Below, one piece after another: positions 1-6,847 of a DNA stretch of 8,033 bases; the first letter of the stretch is position 1, and each line of letters opens with the position of its first letter. The notes beneath the pieces were generated by a model, which was not told the origin of the DNA, did not search any database, and saw only the letters and a program-made list of their open reading frames with translations. This DNA comes from Clostridiales bacterium (GTDB taxonomy: Bacteria > Bacillota > Clostridia > Lachnospirales > WQUN01). The stretch spans positions 1 through 8,033 of the forward strand of contig JAISZF010000260.1 in NCBI GenBank assembly GCA_031269415.1. The letters are read 5' to 3'. A program made the translations under genes and the position numbers.

Positions 1-756
1 CGTGATAATATGCCTGACGTTATACCCGTGTATTTCCAGAGCGGTAATTTGGGCCATCAAGTAATGTATCTCCCGCTGGGGTTACGCATGCGTGACGTTG
101 GCCTGCTGGAAATACAAAAAGCCGCTTCTTTCAATGATACGGAAACTCTTGGTTTCGTAAGCGCAGGTTATCTCAAGCTTTACGCGGACACCATCATCAA
201 GATGAGGGACGAAAAGCTGTATGATCCCGAAATAGCCATAACTGGCAACGCGGCCACAGCCAACGAGGCTTTCGCTACCGGAAAGACGGCTATGCTGTTT
301 AATGGTACATGGTGGTACGGCAGCGTCCGCAACCAGTTCCCCGAAGTTGATGATTTTATCGGGTTTCAGCCGATTCCCGCAATGGATAATAAAGTCTTAT
401 ACGGCTCCAAGGGACAAGACAGCGCCTTGTCTGTTTCCGCCATCAGCCCGTATCAGGAAGAGATCAAGACAATCGTTAAGGAAATATTCAGCGATGAACG
501 CTTAATGGCGTGGTCCAATAAACGCGGCGCCCCGTCATCTTTCCCTAAAGTTAAAAGCCAATGGGGATCGCCCGAAATTATGGATAGGATAAACAATATA
601 TTCGAAAATGAATATTGCCAAGTAATACAGACCTTTGCCCCAGCGGGCTTTGGACTGGACGTTATGGGCGCGCAGGTTCAGGAGATAATAGTGGATACTA
701 TGAAGCCGGAAGATTATCCTCAGACTTTCCAGGATTTCTGGGATTCCTGCTTCTGA
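1..756 (+). CDS. Extracellular solute-binding protein, sugar ABC transporter (C-terminal part)
   Basis: Family 1 extracellular solute-binding protein, which captures a sugar or oligosaccharide outside the membrane and delivers it to the two permeases encoded next. The reading frame is open from base 1, so the gene begins upstream; the ATG at 10 is internal. About 251 codons are visible, against roughly 420-450 for the family, so the lipoprotein signal and much of the N-terminal lobe are missing. The segment around bases 256-320 (AxANEAFATGKTAMLFNGTWW) is the family's typical block where a hinge strand and an aromatic ligand contact lie. The C-terminus ends naturally (DFWDSCF, then TGA). Family and role are clear from this block and from the permease neighbours. 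The ligand is not readable. The gap to the next gene is 38 nt, so they are probably co-transcribed. Confidence 0.9.
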   Translation, partial: RDNMPDVIPVYFQSGNLGHQVMYLPLGLRMRDVGLLEIQKAASFNDTETLGFVSAGYLKLYADTIIKMRDEKLYDPEIAITGNAATANEAFATGKTAMLFNGTWWYGSVRNQFPEVDDFIGFQPIPAMDNKVLYGSKGQDSALSVSAISPYQEEIKTIVKEIFSDERLMAWSNKRGAPSSFPKVKSQWGSPEIMDRINNIFENEYCQVIQTFAPAGFGLDVMGAQVQEIIVDTMKPEDYPQTFQDFWDSCF

Positions 757-780
757 TTACATTTTACATTAGCGGCGTGA

Positions 781-787
781 AGGGAGG
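781..787 (+). promoter_or_regulatory. Ribosome binding site that selects an ATT start for the first permease
   Basis: AGGGAGG is a strong Shine-Dalgarno match. The only downstream codons at normal distance in the permease frame are ATT at 795 (7 nt gap) and ATC at 798 (10 nt gap). The in-frame ATG at 840 lies more than 50 nt away and has no purine-rich site in front of it. An in-frame TGA at 789-791 rules out any start further upstream. Confidence 0.65.
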
Positions 788-794
788 GTGATTC

Positions 795-1682
795 ATTATC
801 AGGATATTCAGGTGGTTATCGTCCAATCTATATAAAGCGATGGCTGTGCCGGCTTTGCTGTTGTTCGTAATGTTCTTTATTTATCCTCTGACACAGGGTA
901 TCGGCTTGAGTCTGACAGACTGGGATGGTTTTTCACCTTCCAAAAACTTTATCGGTCTGGCTAACTTTCAAAGATTTTTTACCGATAAACGCGCCGTTGC
1001 CGCTGTACAGCATTCCATTCAATACGGTTTTATTGTACCGATAGGCATGAACATACTCGGCTTTATCTACGCGTTGCTGCTTGACCAAAAGCTCGTTGGG
1101 AAAAATGTAGCCCGGGTTGTTGTTTATCTGCCGGCCATAGTCAGCTCACTGATAATCGGCTATATATGGAAAATAGTCCTGTTTACGGACGGCGGAGCGC
1201 TTAAAGATATTATGACGTTCCTAGGCGTTGGGCATTTATTTCGCAGTTGGCTGAGTTACCCTCAAGAAGCTATGTGGGTGGTTATAATTATCAACATATG
1301 GCAGCATGCCGGGTCGGTTATGATCATTTATTTAGCTGGTATGCAGTCTATCCCGCAGGAGCTGTTTGAATCCAGTACCATAGACGGCGCTAATTATTGG
1401 CAGAATCTGTTTAACATCACAATGCCGCTGCTTATCCCCGCCATTAAAATAAATGTTATAACGAACCTGATAAACTCATTGGCGGTTTATGACAGTATAG
1501 TGGCGCTGACGGAAGGCGGGCCTGGCTATGCCACCGAATCTGTGTCTATGCTTATTTACAGGCTCAGCTACGGCTCACATACAGGCTACGCTACGGCTAT
1601 CGCGCTCATCCTGCTGGTTATCATAATGATTCCCACCCTGTTTGTGTTCAGTGCGTTGAACAAGAAATCCGTTGAAATTTAG
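795..1682 (+). CDS. CUT1 sugar ABC transporter permease, MalF/UgpA type
   Basis: Inner-membrane permease subunit for sugar uptake, pairing with the next gene's product. From the first in-frame ATG (840) the protein has 280 residues. It opens directly inside the first membrane helix (AVPALLLFVMFFIYP), whereas family members carry a short basic, hydrophilic tail before it. Starting at ATT 795 adds 15 residues (IIRIFRWLSSNLYKA) that supply this tail and gives 295 residues, the usual length. Six hydrophobic segments are visible. The EAA loop, which docks the ATPase, is at residues 174-200 counted from the ATG (ELFESSTIDGANYW through PLLIP). The TEGGPGYATES block near residue 224 is typical of MalF-like subunits. 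No ATPase gene is in the window, and Bacillota CUT1 systems often share an MsmX-type ATPase encoded elsewhere. Family is certain; the exact start is an inference. Confidence 0.93.
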   Translation: MIRIFRWLSSNLYKAMAVPALLLFVMFFIYPLTQGIGLSLTDWDGFSPSKNFIGLANFQRFFTDKRAVAAVQHSIQYGFIVPIGMNILGFIYALLLDQKLVGKNVARVVVYLPAIVSSLIIGYIWKIVLFTDGGALKDIMTFLGVGHLFRSWLSYPQEAMWVVIIINIWQHAGSVMIIYLAGMQSIPQELFESSTIDGANYWQNLFNITMPLLIPAIKINVITNLINSLAVYDSIVALTEGGPGYATESVSMLIYRLSYGSHTGYATAIALILLVIIMIPTLFVFSALNKKSVEI

Positions 1683-1700
1683 TTCGGGGGGGATGTCAGC

Positions 1701-2537
1701 ATGAAAAAGACCTGGAAAGATCATATTTCTATGTCGGCGCGATATATCTTAATGTTATTCATCTGTCTTATAGCGTTGCTGCCGTTTTATGTGCTTATGT
1801 TTGTGGCTTTCAATGATAAATCCCGTCCGTTGTCCGCAGGAGTGTTTTCCCTGCCGGATTTTACATTCGACAACATTATCACGGCGTGGAACAGCGGGGG
1901 CATGGCCTCAGCTATAGCTAACTCCGTAATCATTACTGTATGCGGACTTGTCGTAGTTGTGATTTTAGGTGCAAGCGCTGGTTATGCCATTGCTCGCTTC
2001 CCGAATAAATTCCATAAAGCAATATTTACCATGTTCCTTTGCTGTATGATGGTTCCAGGGATTATAAACACAATTCCGCTGTATGTAATCATGCGAGACA
2101 TCAATGGCATCAATAAGCTATGGTCTATGATTCTGCTGTTAAGCGCGAACCGTCTGCCATTTTGTATATTTTTGTACACGTCATTTGTCCAGGCTATGAG
2201 TCCTGATATAGAACATGCGGCTATCATTGACGGATGTACTCCGTTCTCCGCATTTTGGCGAATTACGTTCCTGCTTATGAAGCCGATAAACAGCACGGTT
2301 ATCATTACCAGTTGCATCGGCTTTTGGAACAACTATAATCAGGCGGTATTTTTCCTGCAACGAAGGAGTGTATATACAATACCGCTCGCTATGGCCACGT
2401 TTTACAGGGAATTTACCACAGAATGGAACTTGGTGGCCGCCGCCGCTTTTATGGGCGCATTGCCGATTATTATAGTATTTCTGAGTCTGCAGAAATATTT
2501 CATAAAAGGGCTTGCTGAAGGCGCGGTAAAAGGATAA
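1701..2537 (+). CDS. CUT1 sugar ABC transporter permease, MalG/UgpE type
   Basis: Second permease subunit, 278 residues, the normal length. It starts at ATG 1701, 7 nt after a G-rich ribosome binding site (1686-1693), and 18 nt after the first permease stops. The short basic N-terminus (MKKTWKD) is followed by a membrane segment at about 13-35, with others near 72-95, 106-128, 139-162, 197-217 and 244-264. The EAA loop is at residues 171-195 (EHAAIIDGCTPFSAFWRI ending in P195); the usual second-position Ala after Glu is His here, but the IDG core is intact. The C-terminal KGLAEGAVKG tail is the standard ending of MalG-like sugar permeases. It forms the translocation pore together with the preceding subunit. 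The substrate cannot be named from the sequence. Confidence 0.95.
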   Translation: MKKTWKDHISMSARYILMLFICLIALLPFYVLMFVAFNDKSRPLSAGVFSLPDFTFDNIITAWNSGGMASAIANSVIITVCGLVVVVILGASAGYAIARFPNKFHKAIFTMFLCCMMVPGIINTIPLYVIMRDINGINKLWSMILLLSANRLPFCIFLYTSFVQAMSPDIEHAAIIDGCTPFSAFWRITFLLMKPINSTVIITSCIGFWNNYNQAVFFLQRRSVYTIPLAMATFYREFTTEWNLVAAAAFMGALPIIIVFLSLQKYFIKGLAEGAVKG

Positions 2538-2543
2538 TAATAT

Positions 2544-2550
2544 GAGGAGG
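2544..2550 (+). promoter_or_regulatory. Ribosome binding site that sets the aldolase start
   Basis: GAGGAGG sits 6 nt before ATG 2557. It overlaps the earlier in-frame ATG at 2542, which has no ribosome binding site of its own. The start at 2557 is therefore preferred. Confidence 0.8.
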
Positions 2551-2556
2551 ATTGCT

Positions 2557-3312
2557 ATGAATGCTTACTGTCACTATGGGGCAATCGACAGAAGGGTACG
2601 TCGGAACATCAAACAAATGGTATCGGAGGGTAATACGCCTGTAGGGATGGGGCTTGCGGTACCGTCGCCGTTTATGGTAGAATTGGCGGCTGTGGCGGGA
2701 TTCGATTTTATTTGGATCGACATGGAGCATAATTTGTTTAATCCAGAAACTGTACAGAATATTATCCGTGCCGCTGATTCCGCCGGTATGGCAACATGCG
2801 CGCGCATTGCGCAGAAGGATCAGATCCTGCCTTTACTGGACTTTGGAATGGTGGGTTTCACAATTCCCCACGTACATACCGCATTGGAGACTAAAGAACT
2901 AGTTGATATAATAAAATACGCTCCCGACGGGCGCCGCGGGTTTTGTACCGGCGGGCGCGCGCAGCGGTTCGGGGCTATGCCTCACAGCGAATACATTAAG
3001 GAAATAGCCGATGAGGTTATGCTATCTATAATGATCGAGGATAAAGAGGGATTGGAAAACGCTGAGGCAATCCTGGATGTACCAGGCATCGACTATTTGC
3101 AACTAGGCCCTGGCGACTTATCGCAAGCGGTTGGTGTAATTGGGCAGTTTGATCATCCGTTGGTTACCGAGAAAAAAGAATGGCTACTTTCCCTTGCCGA
3201 TAAAAGAGGTATTAAACGCGCGGGAACTGGCGCTCCTATAACCATAGCCGAAGATAAAACCGTATTGCTGGCGGCTTTGCAGGATATTATTAAGAAGCAC
3301 AGAGCAAAATAA
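2557..3312 (+). CDS. HpcH/HpaI-family aldolase (2-keto-3-deoxy sugar acid aldolase-like)
   Basis: Class II, metal-dependent pyruvate aldolase of the HpcH/HpaI/citrate-lyase beta family, 251 residues. Members split 2-keto-3-deoxy acids (for example 2-keto-3-deoxy-L-rhamnonate or 4-hydroxy-2-ketoheptanedioate) into pyruvate and an aldehyde in the cytoplasm. Visible motifs: FDFIWIDMEH with the catalytic His at 58; Arg83, the pyruvate-binding position, but in RIAQ rather than the usual R-P or RVP; LLDFGMVGFTIPHV at 94-106; APDGRRG at 122-128; the metal ligands Glu161 (MIEDKEG) and Asp187 (LGPGDLS). The active-site set is therefore present. The C-terminal part is odd: from Asp187 to the final helix it appears about 16 residues shorter than usual (see findings). 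It follows the permease by 19 nt and is probably in the same operon, so the transported compound may be a sugar acid or its precursor. The exact substrate is unknown. Confidence 0.87.
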   Translation: MNAYCHYGAIDRRVRRNIKQMVSEGNTPVGMGLAVPSPFMVELAAVAGFDFIWIDMEHNLFNPETVQNIIRAADSAGMATCARIAQKDQILPLLDFGMVGFTIPHVHTALETKELVDIIKYAPDGRRGFCTGGRAQRFGAMPHSEYIKEIADEVMLSIMIEDKEGLENAEAILDVPGIDYLQLGPGDLSQAVGVIGQFDHPLVTEKKEWLLSLADKRGIKRAGTGAPITIAEDKTVLLAALQDIIKKHRAK

Positions 3313-3331
3313 TCATAGATAGTTAGTTTAT

Positions 3332-3370
3332 GGGCTTCCCTGCGCTTTCTGCCGACTCGCTGGGAAGCCC
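3332..3370 (+). terminator. Strong hairpin between transporter/aldolase genes and regulator genes
   Basis: A perfect 9-bp inverted repeat (GGGCTTCCC at 3332-3340, GGGAAGCCC at 3362-3370) continues, after one T-T mismatch, with three more pairs (GCG 3342-3344 with CGC 3358-3360), leaving a 13-nt loop. It lies 19 nt after the aldolase stop. There is no T-tract directly behind it, only GGTTTTC about 13 nt later, so it is not a textbook intrinsic terminator. It could be a weak terminator, an mRNA 3'-end stabiliser, or a processing site that sets different levels of the two operon halves. I see no convincing promoter in the remaining 38 nt before the kinase. Confidence 0.6.
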
Positions 3371-3408
3371 GCTTGAATTAAAGGTTTTCATACCGAGGCG
3401 TTGATTTA

Positions 3409-5205
3409 ATGAATGTCAGGCTGAAATTAACATTCATAAGTATTTCAATCAGTGCGGTAGCCGTTATTTCGGTGGCTTTTAGCCTGTATACGCGCTATGT
3501 GCGGGTTTACGCGGATTCAGCCCGGAATATGGGCATGGGCATGCTCTCACAGATGTCGACTAACTTGGATATTTATATAGACGAAATCTATAGGATGACT
3601 TTAACGCCTTATTACAGCAAAGAGATCATGGATTTACTGCAAACTCCGACTCCTTCGACGCTTCAGGATAAACTGGCCAAGCGCCGGGCAATAGATAATT
3701 TTTTGAATGCCACTATGATTTTTCCGCGAAAAGATATTCAGAGGGTTTACTTGGTTGCCGACGACAGTTATGTATCCGACCAGTATGTAACTCTGGTACC
3801 CAGCTATAAAGAACAGATTGTGTCGGACTGGTACAAAAAGGCTATGGAACTTGACAAGGCATTTGTCGTTCTGCCCAGCCTCGACGATTTTTATTACTCA
3901 CAATCCCCGCAGACATTCTCAGTGGTAAACACTTTACACAATCTGGACGGTTCGCGGACTGTATGCGGTGTGGTAAAGGTAGACGCGAATTTTCGCGCCA
4001 TTAATGAGATGTGTCAAACCGCCACATTAGATGAAACAGGCGGGGTAATGCTTATGGCTGAAGACAATTCGGTGATTTTTACTAATCTGCCCTCCGAGCG
4101 TTTGAGTGAAGTTGAGGAAGGGTATCTGCGAAGCGGCCAGATAAAAGAAAATAACTTGCATGGCGATTTTATTATACACAGTGCCCCTATGAAACATTTT
4201 GGCTGGCGGCTTATATATGTTTCCTCTCTTACCACAGTTAACGAACAAATTGCCGGGGTTGTTAACGCCATAATCGCTATTTCACTTATTTGCATCGCGT
4301 TCATTTCAATTGGGCTATACAGCGTTATATCCCATTTTCTACGCCCGTTTTATCAAATAGTAGATATAATGAAAGAAGTCGCTGACGGAAGATTTTCGTC
4401 CCGCTATAAAGGAAATATTCGTAACGAAATAGGATATATGGGCAATGTGCTAAACGAGATGCTGGATTCGCTCTCGCAAAGCCACGAGAGGAATATAGCG
4501 TTAAATAACAGTATCAATAAAGCGAACATCCTGCACAGGGAGATGCAGCTTAGGCTTCTTTACAGCCAGATAAAGCCTCACTTTATTTACAATACGCTAA
4601 ATATGATTAGTATTCAGGTGCAGCAGCAAGAGCCAGAGGCGGCCGTGGAAAGTATTAACAGGTTGAGCCTGCTGCTGAGAGGTATAGCATATATTGACAA
4701 AGATATACCGCTCAAGAAAGAGGTGGACTTATTGGACGCCTATCTTGCCATTCAGCGGGTGAGGTATGAGGATCATATAAGCTACAGCATAGAAATCGCG
4801 TCAGATCTGCTTGAAATGGTTGTGCCAGCTCTCATTTTGCAGCCAATAGTTGAGAATTCAGTGAACCACGCACACAGGGAGGGTTCCGTTAAGCTAAACA
4901 TTAATATTTACAGTATCATGGAAAATGATCCTGCGTGTATCTGTATTGAAGACGACGGTGCCGGGATACCCGCCGCCGCTTTAGCCCGGCTTCAGGAACG
5001 CTTATCGAAGAACGGTGATGAATCCATGGAAATAGAGAACGAACTCTCAAGCCTTAAAGGGCTGGGGTTGGTTAATCTAAACACAAGATTGCGAACACAC
5101 TTTGGTGACGAGTATAGGATAACTGTGCAAAGCGGTCTGAATACTGGCACAAGAGTATATGTGCCGTTACCGGCAAAAGACCATGTTGCGGGGTGGATGA
5201 GATGA
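3409..5205 (+). CDS. YesM-type sensor histidine kinase
   Basis: Membrane sensor kinase, 598 residues, of the His_kinase (LytS/YesM) class found beside carbohydrate transporters in Bacillota. Order: membrane helix at about 8-29; extracellular sensor region about 30-280, Cache-like in length; second membrane helix about 281-306; HAMP linker about 307-358; phospho-acceptor box SQIKPHFIYNTLN with His391; N-box QPIVENSVNHAH at 478-489; ATP-lid motif EDDGAGIP at 514-521; G2 box GLGLVNLNTRL at 551-561. All catalytic motifs are intact. It would autophosphorylate on His391 and pass the phosphate to the regulator encoded next, whose start overlaps its stop. The start at ATG 3409 has a modest ribosome binding site (GAGGCG, 3395-3400). 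The ligand is unknown; by context it is probably a sugar or a sugar-loaded binding protein. Confidence 0.94.
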   Translation: MNVRLKLTFISISISAVAVISVAFSLYTRYVRVYADSARNMGMGMLSQMSTNLDIYIDEIYRMTLTPYYSKEIMDLLQTPTPSTLQDKLAKRRAIDNFLNATMIFPRKDIQRVYLVADDSYVSDQYVTLVPSYKEQIVSDWYKKAMELDKAFVVLPSLDDFYYSQSPQTFSVVNTLHNLDGSRTVCGVVKVDANFRAINEMCQTATLDETGGVMLMAEDNSVIFTNLPSERLSEVEEGYLRSGQIKENNLHGDFIIHSAPMKHFGWRLIYVSSLTTVNEQIAGVVNAIIAISLICIAFISIGLYSVISHFLRPFYQIVDIMKEVADGRFSSRYKGNIRNEIGYMGNVLNEMLDSLSQSHERNIALNNSINKANILHREMQLRLLYSQIKPHFIYNTLNMISIQVQQQEPEAAVESINRLSLLLRGIAYIDKDIPLKKEVDLLDAYLAIQRVRYEDHISYSIEIASDLLEMVVPALILQPIVENSVNHAHREGSVKLNINIYSIMENDPACICIEDDGAGIPAAALARLQERLSKNGDESMEIENELSSLKGLGLVNLNTRLRTHFGDEYRITVQSGLNTGTRVYVPLPAKDHVAGWMR

Positions 5206-6833
5206 TAGGTGTGCTGGTAGTGGACGATGAGAGTATCACTCGGAATTTTCTAAAGAAGATAATCCCCAAGCTGAATAAGAATTGCGAAGTACTCGGAACG
5301 GCGGCGGACGGGCATGAAGCCTTGGCGTTTTTGGAGACAACCAGGGTTGATCTTGTTATAACTGATATTAAGATGCCCGTTATGACGGGGCTGGAACTCT
5401 GTATGATAATAAACGAACGGTTCGCGGACACACTTGTTGTCATACTAAGCGGTTACGATGAATTCAACTTTGCGTGTGAAGCTATGCGATATAATGTTAA
5501 AGACTATCTCCTGAAGCCCATAGTAAATAAGGATCTTGAAAAAGTGCTAGCCTGCGCGGAAAATCTAATAGTAAAATCGAGAAAAGACAAACAAAGAATG
5601 CTACTTAATCAGGAACAGGCAGGACAAACATCCGACTTATTAACCAGTTTGTTTTTTAAATCCCGCGTTATGGGCAATAGAGAAGACGCCGCGTTTTATC
5701 AGGAACGCATGTCCGCGACGCATATCGCGCACCCGAACGGAACTGTGTTATATATAGACGTAAAACTTCCGCGCGAGGCGATACAAAACACAAATGACAC
5801 CGAAGTTTTCGCCCTCAGGCAAATATCCGCAATTTCCAAGACGGAGTTTTCAGGATATACCTTCAATGACAGTGATCATAACGCAATAACCTTATTCAGC
5901 CATATAACTCAAAAGGACTCCGGCAGTGCCGTATCGCGTTTTTATAAGCGCCTTACGGATATCTGGCAGCCGAATTGGGGACCGCTGAGTATTACCGCCG
6001 CGTGGGAACGCGAAATAGATAATTTGAATCAAACGGCAATCACGTGCGAGAGCTTGGCTTTACTGCGGGGGATAAAGCCAATAATACATTACAGTGACGA
6101 GTACAGAGGCCAGCGGGATGAATTAACATTGTACGCCGGAGTCGCGGTGAAAAACGCAACGCTTCACGCCTGTGAACAGCTCTCCAAAGCCTTCGTCTAT
6201 TTTTCGCAACAGACCTCAAGCGCCGCTGAAGGAGAGATCACAGAAAGGGAGTTAGCGACGCGCGTTTTGTACAAAGACATATTCAGGGACATCAGTGCCT
6301 GCTTTGATTTGCTTACACCAACGGATCGTGTGATTCTGTTCAAAAATATCATACTGTATCACAATAATGTAGTCATGGATGACGAGATTGACAAAATTTT
6401 TACAGCGCCAGAGTGGGAAACCGAAAACGAGGTTCCCGCGTATCTGCTGAATAAAGCTGTCAACAGGCTTATCCATCAAAACGATGACGGTATCAGCGGC
6501 AATGCCAGGACGGTAAAGTCCGCTGTGGAGTATATTGTGAATAATTTTCATAAACCCATCAGCCTAACAATGGTAGCCGACGCCATAGGGGTATCCACTT
6601 CATATTTGAGCAATATCTTTAGCAAGGAAACGAAGAAGTCCTATTCGAAATTCTTGGTCGATCTCCGCATGAGAGCAGCAGCGCGCTACCTGTCCGAAGA
6701 TAATGCCATACATCTGTCGGATGTCGCGGAGCGTACCGGATTTGTCAACAGCAAACATTTTTTTAAGGTATTCAAGGGATATTATGGTGTTACGCCTACA
6801 GAGTACAAAATCCGGCATAGGGCGCAACGATGA
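5202..6833 (+). CDS. YesN-type response regulator with AraC DNA-binding domain
   Basis: Cytoplasmic transcription regulator, 543 residues from ATG 5202. This start shares ATGA with the kinase stop (4-nt overlap, translational coupling) and gives MIGVLVVDDE, the usual beginning of the family. A GTG at 5193 would add three residues, but the G-rich site GGGGTGG (5190-5196) overlaps that codon and fits the ATG better. Receiver domain about 1-120: acidic pair Asp8/Asp9, phospho-acceptor Asp55 (DLVITDIKMP), Ser83 (LSGYDE) and Lys105 (YLLKPI). A long middle region, about 130-430, is typical of YesN proteins and has no assignable domain. The AraC-type double helix-turn-helix is at about 437-540, with VADAIGVSTSYLSNIF as the first and TGFVNSKHFFKVFKGYYGVTP as the second. 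Expected to activate the transporter genes after phosphorylation. Confidence 0.95.
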   Translation: MIGVLVVDDESITRNFLKKIIPKLNKNCEVLGTAADGHEALAFLETTRVDLVITDIKMPVMTGLELCMIINERFADTLVVILSGYDEFNFACEAMRYNVKDYLLKPIVNKDLEKVLACAENLIVKSRKDKQRMLLNQEQAGQTSDLLTSLFFKSRVMGNREDAAFYQERMSATHIAHPNGTVLYIDVKLPREAIQNTNDTEVFALRQISAISKTEFSGYTFNDSDHNAITLFSHITQKDSGSAVSRFYKRLTDIWQPNWGPLSITAAWEREIDNLNQTAITCESLALLRGIKPIIHYSDEYRGQRDELTLYAGVAVKNATLHACEQLSKAFVYFSQQTSSAAEGEITERELATRVLYKDIFRDISACFDLLTPTDRVILFKNIILYHNNVVMDDEIDKIFTAPEWETENEVPAYLLNKAVNRLIHQNDDGISGNARTVKSAVEYIVNNFHKPISLTMVADAIGVSTSYLSNIFSKETKKSYSKFLVDLRMRAAARYLSEDNAIHLSDVAERTGFVNSKHFFKVFKGYYGVTPTEYKIRHRAQR

Positions 6834-6838
6834 AAGGA
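6833..6838 (+). promoter_or_regulatory. Ribosome binding site that selects an ATC start for the dehydrogenase
   Basis: AAAGGA lies just after the response regulator stop. It is 9 nt before ATC 6848, which begins the family-typical sequence (M)KIVALNGY. The in-frame TTG at 6863 has no ribosome binding site and would remove the first beta strand. An in-frame TAG at 6839-6841 prevents a start further upstream. Confidence 0.6.
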
Positions 6839-6847
6839 TAGATATTT

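Noticed and set aside
788..835. A 15-codon frame from GTG 788 ending 4 nt before ATG 840, as a possible leader peptide coupled to the permease
   Set aside because: The Shine-Dalgarno site directly abuts the GTG, which is too close for initiation. The encoded peptide has no leader-like feature, and the in-frame ATT start explains the spacing and the N-terminus better.
1982..2332. Minus-strand open frame of 116 codons opposite the second permease, and similar antisense frames elsewhere
   Set aside because: They lie wholly opposite well-supported genes, show no family resemblance, and read as shadow frames of the real coding strand.
3371..3408. TTGAAT at 3373 as a -35 box for a kinase promoter
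   Set aside because: No acceptable -10 hexamer is found 16-18 nt downstream.
5193..5201. GTG 5193 as the start of the response regulator
   Set aside because: It lies within the G-rich ribosome binding site. ATG 5202 overlaps the kinase stop by 4 nt and gives the usual family N-terminus.
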